Shown piece by piece: positions 1-8,339 of a stretch of 50,592 nucleotides of DNA; position 1 is the first letter of the stretch; each line of letters starts with the position of its first letter. The stretch spans positions 1 through 50,592 of the forward strand of contig JBNKQR010000019.1 in assembly GCA_050295975.1 (NCBI GenBank), read 5' to 3'. The notes beneath the pieces were generated by a model. The model was not told the origin of the DNA. It did no database searches and saw nothing but the letters and a program-made list of their open reading frames with translations. The DNA comes from JAPHTQ01 sp050295975 (lineage in GTDB: Bacteria; Pseudomonadota; Gammaproteobacteria; Thiohalomonadales; Thiohalomonadaceae). The position numbers were made by a program, and so were the translations under genes.

Positions 1-1238
1 AGCTCGTCGCGTGTCATGGCGCCAGTGGTGTCCTGGGACCCAACGCTGGCCATACGAGGCTCGCAGTAGGTACCTGGACGAATCCCCTCCACCCCGCAGG
101 CGCGCCCGACCATCTTCTGCGCCAGAGTAAATCCCTTGTCGCTTTCAACGGGACTCACCGGGCGATTGAAGAGTGTGGACGGTTTCATACCCAGCGCTTC
201 GCGGGTTTTATCAGTGAGGGAACGACCGATGATAAGCGGTATACGCCCACCGGCGCGTACTTCATCAAAAATGGTGGCGGGCTTTAACTGGAATTCGCTT
301 AATACCACTCCCTCTTCGTTGAGGATCCAACCATCGTAGGGCAGCAGGGTGATCACATCACCCATCTTCAACTTCGAAACGTCGCACTCAATCGGCAACG
401 CGCCTGAATCTTCGGCGGTATTAAAGAAGATCGGCGCGATCTTGCCACCCAGGATCACCCCACCCTGGTGCTTGTTGGGTACATAGGGTAGCTCGTTACC
501 CATGTGCCAGAGCACAGAGTTGATTGCCGACTTCCGTGAGGAACCAGTACCAACCACATCACCCACATAGGCCAGGGGATGGCCCTTCTGTTTCAATTCT
601 GCGATACGCGCCATCGCATCGGGCATTTTGCTTACTAGCATCGCCTTGGCGTGCAGCGGAATATCGGGACGACTCCACGCCTCGGATGCGGGAGAGAGAT
701 CGTCTGTATTGGTTTCGCCATCGACCTTGAACACTGTCAGGGTGATGCGCTCTGGTAACGGCTCACGTGAACTGAACCACTCGCCATTGGCCCAGGAATC
801 GACCACCACCTTGGCCCAGCTATTGCTCTTGGCCTTGTGGATCATGTCGTGATAGGCATCGAAAACCAGCAGAGTTTTAGAAAGACCACGGGCGGCAATG
901 GGTGCCAACTCCTCCTCGTCCAGCAGCTCGATAAGCGGCGCGATGTTATAGCCGCCGAGCATGGTACCCAGCAGTCCCGTCGCATGCCGCTTGTTAATCA
1001 ACGGGGTTTTGAAAGTGCCCTTGGCGACATCTGCAAGGAATGCCGCTTTGACATAGGCCGCCTCATCGACACCCGGCGGCACGCGATGGGTTAGCAGTTC
1101 GAGCAGGAAATCCCCCTCACCGGTCGGCGGCTGCTTGAGCAGCTCAACTAACTCTGCAGTCTGCTCCACATTCAGTGGCAGCGGAGGTAGACCTTCTGCG
1201 GCGCGAGCAGTGACGTGTTGGCGATATTCATTAATCAT
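1..1238 (-). CDS. acnB: Aconitate hydratase B, N-terminal part (cut by window edge)
   Basis: Bifunctional aconitase of the TCA cycle: citrate to isocitrate, and often 2-methylisocitrate formation, in the cytoplasm. The reverse strand reads about 412 codons from the ATG at 1238 (MINEYRQHV) to the window edge. This covers the AcnB-specific HEAT-like N-terminal domain, the swivel domain (VGTGSSRKSAINSVLW near residue 240) and the start of the catalytic part (SVGSQDTTGAMTRDEL at the edge). The Fe-S cysteines lie outside the window. The domain order (HEAT-like, swivel, catalytic) separates AcnB from AcnA. An AGGAA ribosome site precedes the ATG. The gene begins only 18 bases after the rfbD stop, so it may be read with the rhamnose operon. 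Family call is certain; the gene is incomplete here. Confidence 0.96.
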   Translation of the reverse strand, partial: MINEYRQHVTARAAEGLPPLPLNVEQTAELVELLKQPPTGEGDFLLELLTHRVPPGVDEAAYVKAAFLADVAKGTFKTPLINKRHATGLLGTMLGGYNIAPLIELLDEEELAPIAARGLSKTLLVFDAYHDMIHKAKSNSWAKVVVDSWANGEWFSSREPLPERITLTVFKVDGETNTDDLSPASEAWSRPDIPLHAKAMLVSKMPDAMARIAELKQKGHPLAYVGDVVGTGSSRKSAINSVLWHMGNELPYVPNKHQGGVILGGKIAPIFFNTAEDSGALPIECDVSKLKMGDVITLLPYDGWILNEEGVVLSEFQLKPATIFDEVRAGGRIPLIIGRSLTDKTREALGMKPSTLFNRPVSPVESDKGFTLAQKMVGRACGVEGIRPGTYCEPRMASVGSQDTTGAMTRDE

Positions 1239-1256
1239 GAGATCTATTCCTGGGGG

Positions 1257-2117
1257 TTACAGCTGCTGCAACATCTGACGCAGTGCGACGCGCCAATGTA
1301 AGGGTTTCAAATCGAGATGCGTCCAGCTGGAGGTTTTATCAAGCACACTGTATTGGGGACGCATGGCGGGAGTGGGATAATCGCTGGTACGTATCGGTTT
1401 GATTGAGATCGCCTTCTCAAGCTTTCCGGCCGAAACACCCTCTTCCATTATTGCCACAGCAAAGTCGTACCAACTGGCCACTCCGGCGTCGCTCCAGTGA
1501 TAGATGCCAGTGGTAAACGACTCCTCAGCAAACTGCCAGATAGCCTGCGCCAATCCTGCTGCATGGGTCGGCGTACCGATTTGATCAGCCACCACACCAA
1601 GCTCATCGCGCTCGGCCATCAAACGCAACATGGTTTTAACAAAGTTCTGGCCAAAGCGGGAATAGAGCCAACCTACACGGATGATCAGTGAGCCATCTGG
1701 ATAGTGCGTCAGTACATTGCGCTCCCCTTCCAGCTTGCTGGCGCCATAGACACCGAGCGGATTGGCCTCGTCTTCAGCCATATAGGGAGTGGACTTTTTT
1801 CCGTCGAAGATAAAATCGGTTGAAACATGAATTAAGCGTGCGCCATGTTCGCTGCAAGCTGTCGCAAGATTACGTGGTCCATCGGCATTCACCGCAAAGG
1901 CGAGGGTTTGTTCCTGCTCCGCCTCGTCCACCGCGGTATAGGCGGCAGCATTGATCACAAATTCGGGTTTAACTTGATCAAACAGGGCATGCACCGTGAG
2001 ATTATCGGTGATATCGAGCCCTTCTCGATCAAACGCAGATATCTCTACACCGTCTGGTGCAGCATGGCATAACTCCTGCCCTAGCTGTCCGTTAACGCCG
2101 GTGATCAATACACGCAT
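1257..2117 (-). CDS. rfbD: dTDP-4-dehydrorhamnose reductase
   Basis: Last step of dTDP-L-rhamnose synthesis: NAD(P)H-dependent reduction of dTDP-4-dehydro-L-rhamnose in the cytoplasm. 286 aa, normal for the family. It has an N-terminal Rossmann motif (GVNGQLGQEL), the SDR-type catalytic YGASKLEGE (Y-x3-K) and the conserved STDFIFDG. A GTG at 2120 directly precedes the ATG at 2117. I chose the ATG because it gives the usual MRVLITG start; either is possible. It is the last of four rfb genes, 9 bases after rfbC. Also known as rmlD. Confidence 0.95.
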   Translation of the reverse strand: MRVLITGVNGQLGQELCHAAPDGVEISAFDREGLDITDNLTVHALFDQVKPEFVINAAAYTAVDEAEQEQTLAFAVNADGPRNLATACSEHGARLIHVSTDFIFDGKKSTPYMAEDEANPLGVYGASKLEGERNVLTHYPDGSLIIRVGWLYSRFGQNFVKTMLRLMAERDELGVVADQIGTPTHAAGLAQAIWQFAEESFTTGIYHWSDAGVASWYDFAVAIMEEGVSAGKLEKAISIKPIRTSDYPTPAMRPQYSVLDKTSSWTHLDLKPLHWRVALRQMLQQL

Positions 2118-2126
2118 CACAGCGAC

Positions 2127-2672
2127 CTAAGGGAATAGCAGTGCATCGGCAAAGTTGCCTGCCACTGCATCTTTTTGCGAAAGACTAGGGTCAAACTCAA
2201 GCGGCCATTCGATAGCCAATTGCGAATCGTTCCAGATGATGGCCTGTTCGTGTTGCGGTGCGTAGAAGTCGGTGGTTTTGTAGAGAAACTCCGCCATTTC
2301 ACTCAGCACAAGAAACCCGTGAGCAAAACCTTCCGGAATCCACATCTGCTTTTTATTTTCTTCACTAAGAACGACACCCACCCACTGACCAAATGACGGT
2401 GAGCTTTTGCGAATATCCACCGCTACGTCAAACACCTCACCCCGTGTACAACGCACCAGCTTCCCTTGAGCCTGCTGGATTTGATAGTGCAGGCCGCGCA
2501 ATACCCCTTTCTGTGAGCGGGAGTGGTTATCCTGGACAAAGGTGACTTCACGTCCTATCGCTTTTACGAAAGCCTTCTGATTGTAGCTCTCAAAGAAAAA
2601 TCCGCGCTCATCACCAAACACCTTTGGTTCGATGATTTTTACATCAGGGATTGCTGTCTCGATCACCTTCAT
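2127..2672 (-). CDS. rfbC: dTDP-4-dehydrorhamnose 3,5-epimerase
   Basis: Epimerises carbons 3 and 5 of dTDP-4-dehydro-6-deoxyglucose, the third step to dTDP-L-rhamnose. 181 aa, the usual length, with a single cupin fold. Recognisable motifs are GDERGFFFESYN, FVQDNHSRSQKGVLRGLHYQ (includes the catalytic His) and WIPEGFAHGFLVLSE. The start overlaps the rfbA stop as ATGA, so the two genes are translationally coupled. The product feeds RfbD, encoded immediately downstream. Also known as rmlC. Confidence 0.96.
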   Translation of the reverse strand: MKVIETAIPDVKIIEPKVFGDERGFFFESYNQKAFVKAIGREVTFVQDNHSRSQKGVLRGLHYQIQQAQGKLVRCTRGEVFDVAVDIRKSSPSFGQWVGVVLSEENKKQMWIPEGFAHGFLVLSEMAEFLYKTTDFYAPQHEQAIIWNDSQLAIEWPLEFDPSLSQKDAVAGNFADALLFP

Positions 2673-3547
2673 TCGAATACCCGTTCATCGATGATACGTT
2701 GCAGGTATTGACCATAGGCATTCTTCTTTAAAGGCTCAATCAACGCCTCAAGATGCTCACGCCCGATAAATCCTTTGTGATAGGCAATCTCTTCGGGACA
2801 GGCGATCTTCAGTCCCTGTCGTTTCTCGATAGTTTCGATGAAGGTTGCCGCTTCAAGCAGCGATTCATGGGTGCCTGTATCAAGCCATGCGGTTCCACGC
2901 CCCATGTTTTCCACCGTCAGATCACCTTTGGCCAGGTAGATGGAGTTGATGTCGGTGATCTCCAGTTCGCCTCGAGCAGAGGGTTTGATCTGCTCAGCGT
3001 ACTCCACCACCTTGTTGTCGTAGAAATAGAGACCGGTCACTGCATAGCGGGATTTCGGTTTAGCCGGTTTCTCTTCGAGGGAGATGGCATTACCCTGCTC
3101 GTCGAACTCGACTACACCGTAACGTTCAGGGTCATTAACCGGATAGGCAAAGACCGTTGCCCCACTCTCTTTTTGCGCGGCTCGTTGTAGAGATGTTGCT
3201 AGATCGTGTCCATAGAAGATGTTGTCACCCAAAACCAGGGCACAACTATCCTCACCGATAAACTCCTTACCGATGATGAAAGCCTGTGCCAGACCATCGG
3301 GGGAAGGCTGTACTGCGTATTGAATGCTAATACCCCATTGGGAACCATCACCGAGTAGTTGTTCAAATCGCGGTGTATCCTGAGGTGTAGAGATCAGCAA
3401 AATTTCACGAATGTTCGCCAGCATCAGCACCGAGAGTGGATAGTAGACCATCGGCTTGTCATAGATCGGCAGCAGTTGCTTGGAGACTGCATGGGTTACG
3501 GGGTAAAGACGAGTACCTGAGCCACCAGCGAGTATGATTCCCTTCAT
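2669..3547 (-). CDS. rfbA: Glucose-1-phosphate thymidylyltransferase
   Basis: Makes dTDP-glucose from dTTP and glucose-1-phosphate, the committed first step to dTDP-L-rhamnose. 292 aa, normal for RmlA. The nucleotidyltransferase signature is at the N-terminus (MKGIILAGGSGTRLYPVT), followed by KPMVYYPLSVLM, LGDNIFYGHDL and the C-terminal TGTHESLLEA region. It overlaps the upstream rfbB stop and the downstream rfbC start as ATGA junctions, a tight operon. End-product feedback by dTDP-rhamnose is known for the family but cannot be read from sequence here. Also known as rmlA. Confidence 0.97.
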   Translation of the reverse strand: MKGIILAGGSGTRLYPVTHAVSKQLLPIYDKPMVYYPLSVLMLANIREILLISTPQDTPRFEQLLGDGSQWGISIQYAVQPSPDGLAQAFIIGKEFIGEDSCALVLGDNIFYGHDLATSLQRAAQKESGATVFAYPVNDPERYGVVEFDEQGNAISLEEKPAKPKSRYAVTGLYFYDNKVVEYAEQIKPSARGELEITDINSIYLAKGDLTVENMGRGTAWLDTGTHESLLEAATFIETIEKRQGLKIACPEEIAYHKGFIGREHLEALIEPLKKNAYGQYLQRIIDERVFE

Positions 3548-4617
3548 CCCTTGCCTCCCATCACGCCAAGTCGCTCACCCTGATAACTGCCATCTTTGAC
3601 ATGCTTGCACCAGGTATTATTGGTCAGATACCACTCCACAGTCTTTCTGATTCCAGTTTCGAAGGTCTCGGCAGGTGTCCAGCCGAGTTCCCGCTCGATC
3701 TTACCCGCATCGATAGCGTAGCGTTGATCATGACCTGGCCTGTCAGTGACATAGGTGATCAGATCTTCGTAACAAGAAATCCCATTGGGGTGATTCGGTG
3801 CCAATTCATCGAGAATGGCGCATATTGTCTTCACCACCTCGATATTCTGCTTCTCGTTGTGGCCGCCAATATTGTAGACCTCGCCTGGTACCCCTTTTTC
3901 CAGCACCAGGCGCAGGGCACGGGCGTGATCCGCCACATGCAGCCAGTCACGTACCTGCTCACCCTTACCGTAGATCGGCAAAGATTTACCCTCTAGCGCA
4001 TTGAGCGTTACCAGCGGGATGAGCTTCTCTGGAAACTGGTAATGACCGTAGTTGTTTGAGCAGTTGGTGGTGACCACCGGCAGACCATAGGTGTGGAACC
4101 AGGCACGCACCAAATGGTCGGAGGAGGCCTTGCTGGCTGAATAGGGGGAGTTGGGCGCGTAGGGGGTCTCTTCAGTGAACATCCCCTCCTCACCCAGGCT
4201 ACCGTACACCTCGTCGGTGGAGATGTGGTGGAAACGGAAGACCAGTTTGGCCTCACTGGTCAGCCCATTCCAGTAACTACGGGCCGCTTCCAGCAGGGTG
4301 TAGGTGCCAATGATATTTGCATTGATGAACTCGGCAGGGCCATCGATGGAGCGATCCACATGGGACTCTGCGGCCAGATGCATAATGGCATCGGGCTGGT
4401 ACTGCTCGAACAGACGTTTCACTTCAGCGGCATCGCAGATATCGACCTGCTCGAAGTGATAGCGGGAGTTATCCGCCACCGACTGAAGCGACTCCAGATT
4501 CCCGGCATAGGTCAGTTTGTCGACATTCACCACGGTGACATCGGTTTCAGAGATGTATTGCCGTACAACTTCTGAACCGATAAATCCTGCACCGCCTGTG
4601 ATCAATATTGTTCTCAT
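3544..4617 (-). CDS. rfbB: dTDP-glucose 4,6-dehydratase
   Basis: Converts dTDP-glucose to dTDP-4-dehydro-6-deoxyglucose, using tightly bound NAD+. 357 aa extended-SDR enzyme. Visible motifs are the NAD-binding GGAGFIGSEVVR at residues 8-19, HLAAESHVDRSIDGP, the catalytic STDEVYGSL and YSASKASSDHLVRA (Y-x3-K), and NCSNNYGHYQFPEKLIP. It is the first gene of rfbBACD and is divergent from purB across 164 bases. A good sigma70-type promoter lies upstream (4663-4691). The pathway supplies L-rhamnose for surface polysaccharide. No glycosyltransferases are in this window. Also known as rmlB. Confidence 0.97.
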   Translation of the reverse strand: MRTILITGGAGFIGSEVVRQYISETDVTVVNVDKLTYAGNLESLQSVADNSRYHFEQVDICDAAEVKRLFEQYQPDAIMHLAAESHVDRSIDGPAEFINANIIGTYTLLEAARSYWNGLTSEAKLVFRFHHISTDEVYGSLGEEGMFTEETPYAPNSPYSASKASSDHLVRAWFHTYGLPVVTTNCSNNYGHYQFPEKLIPLVTLNALEGKSLPIYGKGEQVRDWLHVADHARALRLVLEKGVPGEVYNIGGHNEKQNIEVVKTICAILDELAPNHPNGISCYEDLITYVTDRPGHDQRYAIDAGKIERELGWTPAETFETGIRKTVEWYLTNNTWCKHVKDGSYQGERLGVMGGKG

Positions 4618-4662
4618 ACGTCCCTAATCCATTTTGTGTGGTTGTTTTTAACAAGGCCGCTG

Positions 4663-4691
4663 ATTCTAGCATCCGCCCTGCCAATGCCCAA
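4663..4691 (-). promoter_or_regulatory. Candidate sigma70 promoter of rfbBACD
   Basis: On the minus strand, TTGGGC (4691-4686) and TAGAAT (4668-4663) are separated by 17 bases, giving 4/6 and 5/6 matches to the sigma70 consensus. This predicts a start near 4656 and a leader of about 38 bases before rfbB. Seen in sequence; promoter function is inferred. Confidence 0.5.
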
Positions 4692-4781
4692 GGCACATGC
4701 CTTATAACGATACTGGTGGCAAAGTGGTGTATCATATGCCGCACTTTTCCCCGATGACACCAGCACGACACCGGAGCAGGC

Positions 4782-6149
4782 ATGGAACTCAACGCATTGA
4801 CCGCCGTTTCCCCCATCGACGGCCGCTATGGCAGTAAAACAGAAGCACTTCGTCCTATCTTCAGCGAATATGGGCTGATCCGCCACCGGGTAATGGTCGA
4901 GGTCCGCTGGCTTCAGATGCTGGCACAGACCGCCGGCATCCCCGAGGTCCCAGCCTTTGGAGAACACGCTGCCAACCTGCTCGACAACATCGTCACCAAA
5001 TTCAGCCTGGAAGATGCTCAGCGGGTCAAGAATATCGAGAAGACCACCAACCACGACGTTAAGGCGGTGGAGTACTTCCTTAAGGAGAAGATCCAGGGCA
5101 ATCAGGAACTGGAAGCGGTAAGCGAGTTCATCCACTTCGCCTGCACCTCCGAGGACATCAACAACCTGGCCTATGCCCTGATGCTGCGCGAGGCGCGCAC
5201 CCAGGTGATCCTGCCGAGTATGGACCAACTCATCGACGCCATCGCCGGACTGGGGCGTGAACATGCGGAGGCGCCGATGCTCTCCCACACCCACGGCCAG
5301 CCCGCCTCCACCACCACCCTGGGCAAGGAGATGGCCAACGTCGCCCACCGCCTGAGGCGCCAGCGTGATCAACTCATGACCGTGCCGATGCTGGGCAAGA
5401 TTAACGGTGCTGTGGGTAACTACAACGCCCATCTGGCTGCCTACCCGGAACTGGATTGGCAAGCGATGGCTGAGCAGTTCGTCACCGGCCTGGGGCTGGA
5501 TTGGAATCCCTACACCACCCAGATCGAGCCCCACGACTACGTGGCTGAATTCTTCGATAACGTGGCCCGCTTCAACACCATCCTTATCGATTTCGACCGG
5601 GATATCTGGGCCTACATCTCCAATAACTACTTCAAGCAGCGCACCGTCGAGGGGGAGGTGGGCTCCTCCACCATGCCGCACAAGGTTAATCCCATCGACT
5701 TTGAGAACTCCGAGGGCAATCTGGGACTGGCCAACGCGGTCTTTGGTCACCTGGCAGCCAAACTGCCCATCTCCCGCTGGCAGCGCGACCTGACCGACTC
5801 CACCGTACTGCGCAACCTCGGTGTCGGCGTCGGCTACTCACTGATCGCTTACTCATCCACCATGCGTGGTATCAGCAAGCTGGAGCTCAACGCGGCCAAA
5901 CTGCTGGAAGATCTGGATGGCAACTGGGAAGTGTTGGCCGAACCTATCCAGACCGTGATGCGTCGCTACGGCATCGAAAAACCCTACGAAAAGCTCAAGG
6001 CCCTCACACGTGGCAAGCGGGTCGACGCCGCCGGTATGGCCGAGTTCATCGACACCCTGGAACTGCCCGATGCGGTCAAGACCGAGATGAAGAAGTGGAC
6101 CCCGGCCAACTACATCGGTAACGCCGTGGACCAGGCAAAGAAAATCTGA
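4782..6149 (+). CDS. purB: Adenylosuccinate lyase
   Basis: Cytoplasmic purine enzyme that removes fumarate twice: from SAICAR in the IMP pathway and from adenylosuccinate to give AMP. 455 aa, matching the gammaproteobacterial form. It begins MELNALTAVSPIDGRYGSKT and contains TTNHDVKAVEYFLK, the catalytic loop GSSTMPHKVNPIDFENSEG near residue 290 and SHTHGQPASTTTLGKE (catalytic His). It is divergent from rfbB. roxA begins 2 bases downstream, so purB likely leads a plus-strand operon. A 378-aa open frame on the opposite strand (4614-5750) is a coding shadow. Confidence 0.98.
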   Translation: MELNALTAVSPIDGRYGSKTEALRPIFSEYGLIRHRVMVEVRWLQMLAQTAGIPEVPAFGEHAANLLDNIVTKFSLEDAQRVKNIEKTTNHDVKAVEYFLKEKIQGNQELEAVSEFIHFACTSEDINNLAYALMLREARTQVILPSMDQLIDAIAGLGREHAEAPMLSHTHGQPASTTTLGKEMANVAHRLRRQRDQLMTVPMLGKINGAVGNYNAHLAAYPELDWQAMAEQFVTGLGLDWNPYTTQIEPHDYVAEFFDNVARFNTILIDFDRDIWAYISNNYFKQRTVEGEVGSSTMPHKVNPIDFENSEGNLGLANAVFGHLAAKLPISRWQRDLTDSTVLRNLGVGVGYSLIAYSSTMRGISKLELNAAKLLEDLDGNWEVLAEPIQTVMRRYGIEKPYEKLKALTRGKRVDAAGMAEFIDTLELPDAVKTEMKKWTPANYIGNAVDQAKKI

Positions 6150-6151
6150 TC

Positions 6152-7306
6152 TTGCCCTCCCCATTTAACGGCATCACCTCAGAAGCCTTTCTGCGCGACT
6201 ACTGGCAGAAGAAACCGCTCTGCCTGCGCAACGCCCTGCCCGACTTCAGCTGTCCGATCACTGCCGAGGAGCTGGCCGGACTGGCCTGTGAGTCGGAGGT
6301 GGAGTCACGGTTGATACAGGAGCATGGCGAAACGCCATGGCAGGTGCGCAACGGCCCGTTCAGTGAAGAGGATTTCCTCGCCCTCCCTGACTCCCACTGG
6401 ACGGTACTTGTGCAGGAGATCAACAAACACGTCCCTGAGTTTGCTCTGCTGCAGGAGCGCTTCAACTTTATCCCCAACTGGCGTCTGGACGATGTGATGG
6501 TGAGCTACGCCCCGGATCAGGGCACCGTCGGCCCTCACGCCGATAACTACGACGTCTTCCTCATTCAGGGACCAGGACGCCGCCGCTGGCAACTCAGCTA
6601 TCAAAATGCCGGGGCGGAACAACTCATCCCCGACCTGCCGCTACGTATCCTCAAGGATTTCCAGCCCGAAGAGGAGTACATCCTCGAAGAGGGTGACCTG
6701 CTCTATCTTCCCCCCGGCGTGATCCACCACGGCGTCGCTCTGGACGACTGCATCACCATCTCGGTCGGCTTCCGCGCCCCAGCGAAACTGGAACTACTCG
6801 GTGGCTACCTCGCCGACGCCCTGGCGCAGATGGATCCGGAGGCCTTCTACGCCGATCCCGATCTACAACCCCAGCCCAACCCCGGCCTGCTCAGCTTAGA
6901 TGCGCGTGAGAAGGTACGTGCCATCATCCGCTCCCTGCCGCTGGACGACAATGGCATCGACCACTGGTTCGGTAGCTTCACCACCGACGTCCGTCCCGGT
7001 CACTACCTTCCTGAACCGGAGCAGGCGTTGTCTACCACTGAGCTGCTCGCCAGTCTGCAACAACAGGGGCAACTGTGGCGCAGCGAATACGCCCGCTTCG
7101 CCTACATTGACGGTGAACCGACCCGACTCTATGTGGCAGGTGAAGAGTTCGAACTCGACAACGACCTCGCCTTCGCCGCACCGATACTCTGCGGGCAGCG
7201 GGTCTATAGCCTTAGTGAACTTGAGCCACATCTTGGCAATTCCGGTTTTGTTGCATTGCTCCGTGAGCTGTACAACCTCGGCGCGTTGTACTTCCCGGAA
7301 AAATGA
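6152..7306 (+). CDS. roxA: Ribosomal protein L16 arginine hydroxylase, JmjC/cupin type
   Basis: 2-oxoglutarate/Fe(II) dioxygenase of the YcfD/RoxA family, which hydroxylates an arginine of ribosomal protein L16. 384 aa. The JmjC barrel shows the iron ligands HAD (in VGPHADNYDVFLIQGPG, about residue 130) and a distal His in LPPGVIHHGVAL, followed by a winged-helix-like C-terminal domain. The start is a TTG 2 bases after purB; no better start is present and the protein begins as the family does (SPFNGITSEAFLRDYW). The purB-roxA pairing is consistent with tight co-transcription. Substrate is assigned by family, not tested. Confidence 0.9.
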   Translation: MPSPFNGITSEAFLRDYWQKKPLCLRNALPDFSCPITAEELAGLACESEVESRLIQEHGETPWQVRNGPFSEEDFLALPDSHWTVLVQEINKHVPEFALLQERFNFIPNWRLDDVMVSYAPDQGTVGPHADNYDVFLIQGPGRRRWQLSYQNAGAEQLIPDLPLRILKDFQPEEEYILEEGDLLYLPPGVIHHGVALDDCITISVGFRAPAKLELLGGYLADALAQMDPEAFYADPDLQPQPNPGLLSLDAREKVRAIIRSLPLDDNGIDHWFGSFTTDVRPGHYLPEPEQALSTTELLASLQQQGQLWRSEYARFAYIDGEPTRLYVAGEEFELDNDLAFAAPILCGQRVYSLSELEPHLGNSGFVALLRELYNLGALYFPEK

Positions 7307-7338
7307 CTCTGGATTCCGGCCTGCGCGGAAGAGCATCG

Positions 7339-7782
7339 ATGCAGACATCAACCTCCTCCTTCACTATCCGCACAGCCTCCTGGGAACAGGACAACGCCGC
7401 CCTGCGCCTGATTCGCGAGCAGGTCTTCATGCAGGAACAAAACGTCCCGGATGAACTGGAGTGGGATGGTGAGGACGAATCCGCCTTCCATCTGTTGACT
7501 GAGGATGCACAAGGCAATCCCATCGGCACCGCAAGGATGCTGGCAGATGGTCATATTGGCCGCGTCGCGGTAGTGGCTCCCTGGCGCGGTCGTGGCGTTG
7601 GTACTGCTCTGATGCGACAAATGCTGGAAACGGCAAGAGAGCGTAATTACAGGGAAATCTTTCTCGATGCCCAGGTCGACGCTATCGATTTCTACCGCAA
7701 ACTGGGTTTTGAATGCGAAGGAAAAACCTTTCTCGATGCCGGGATACCCCATCGCCATATGGTCCGCGACATGTATACTTGA
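7339..7782 (+). CDS. GNAT-family N-acetyltransferase (ElaA/YjcF-like)
   Basis: Acetyl-CoA-dependent acetyltransferase of unknown substrate. 147 aa single GNAT domain with the acetyl-CoA loop VAPWRGRGVGTALM and a C-terminal DFYRKLGFECEGKTFLDAGIPHRHM, typical of the YjcF/ElaA group. An in-frame ATG at 7303 overlaps the roxA stop. The ATG at 7339 has a better ribosome site (GGAAGAG, 6 bases away) and removes an atypical extension, so I prefer it. Fourth base-level neighbours suggest co-transcription with roxA and the DUF7931-like gene. Confidence 0.85.
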   Translation: MQTSTSSFTIRTASWEQDNAALRLIREQVFMQEQNVPDELEWDGEDESAFHLLTEDAQGNPIGTARMLADGHIGRVAVVAPWRGRGVGTALMRQMLETARERNYREIFLDAQVDAIDFYRKLGFECEGKTFLDAGIPHRHMVRDMYT

Positions 7783-7814
7783 GACAGCACCCACAACGAC
7801 AGGCAGCCTTCAGT

Positions 7815-8339
7815 ATGAACAACTCCTGCGATTTCCACTACGACAACATTCTGGGCCAAAGCGATACACTCTATAGTCTTGAATCGGCAGAGCAGAACCT
7901 TTGTGTCGCGATGGACCTGGTCAATCAGGCACAACGGGAAGTCTACGTACTGACCCATGATCTGGACCCACCGATATTCGGTCACCAGGACTTTGTAGAG
8001 GCCCTCTCTGCCTTTGCCAGAAGCAGCCGCTACTCAGAGGCCCGGTTTCTGGTAAGAAGTTCGGACAAGGCGGTTAAGTACGGCCATCGGATCATTCCAT
8101 TGGCACAACGCCTGAGTAGTAGCATATTCCTGCGTACCCCAAGCGACGACTTTCAGGACTTTGTTGAGGCCTTCATGATTGTCGATGGCGTCGGTTACAT
8201 CCGTCGTAAAGACGCACTGCGTTTTGATGGCGAGGCCTGTTTCCGGGATCGACGGATAGTCCGTGGCATGCGTGAATCCTTTATCGAAATGTGGGAACAG
8301 TCGATGCCCGATCCAAAACTGCGCCGCCTGCAACTATGA
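7815..8339 (+). CDS. DUF7931-like hypothetical protein
   Basis: Unknown function; 174 aa, no signal peptide or membrane segment. It resembles the DUF7931 family, often found beside a GNAT gene. The sequence has an N-terminal SAEQNLCVAMDLVNQAQREVYVLTHDLDPP and a C-terminal DFVEAFMIVDGVGYIRRKD. The overall pattern recalls one half of a phospholipase-D fold, but no HKD motif is present. The start is the ATG at 7815, since an upstream frame to 7713 would overlap the GNAT gene with low-quality sequence. The stop overlaps the next start as ATGA. Family name is from memory and moderately sure. Confidence 0.7.
   Translation: MNNSCDFHYDNILGQSDTLYSLESAEQNLCVAMDLVNQAQREVYVLTHDLDPPIFGHQDFVEALSAFARSSRYSEARFLVRSSDKAVKYGHRIIPLAQRLSSSIFLRTPSDDFQDFVEAFMIVDGVGYIRRKDALRFDGEACFRDRRIVRGMRESFIEMWEQSMPDPKLRRLQL

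Noticed and set aside
4614..5750. 378-aa open frame on the minus strand opposite purB
   Set aside because: It overlaps purB fully, matches no family and arises from GC-biased third positions of purB. purB has full catalytic motifs.
7713..7814. N-terminal extension of the DUF7931-like protein to 7713
   Set aside because: It lies within the GNAT gene in another frame and reads as unlikely protein.
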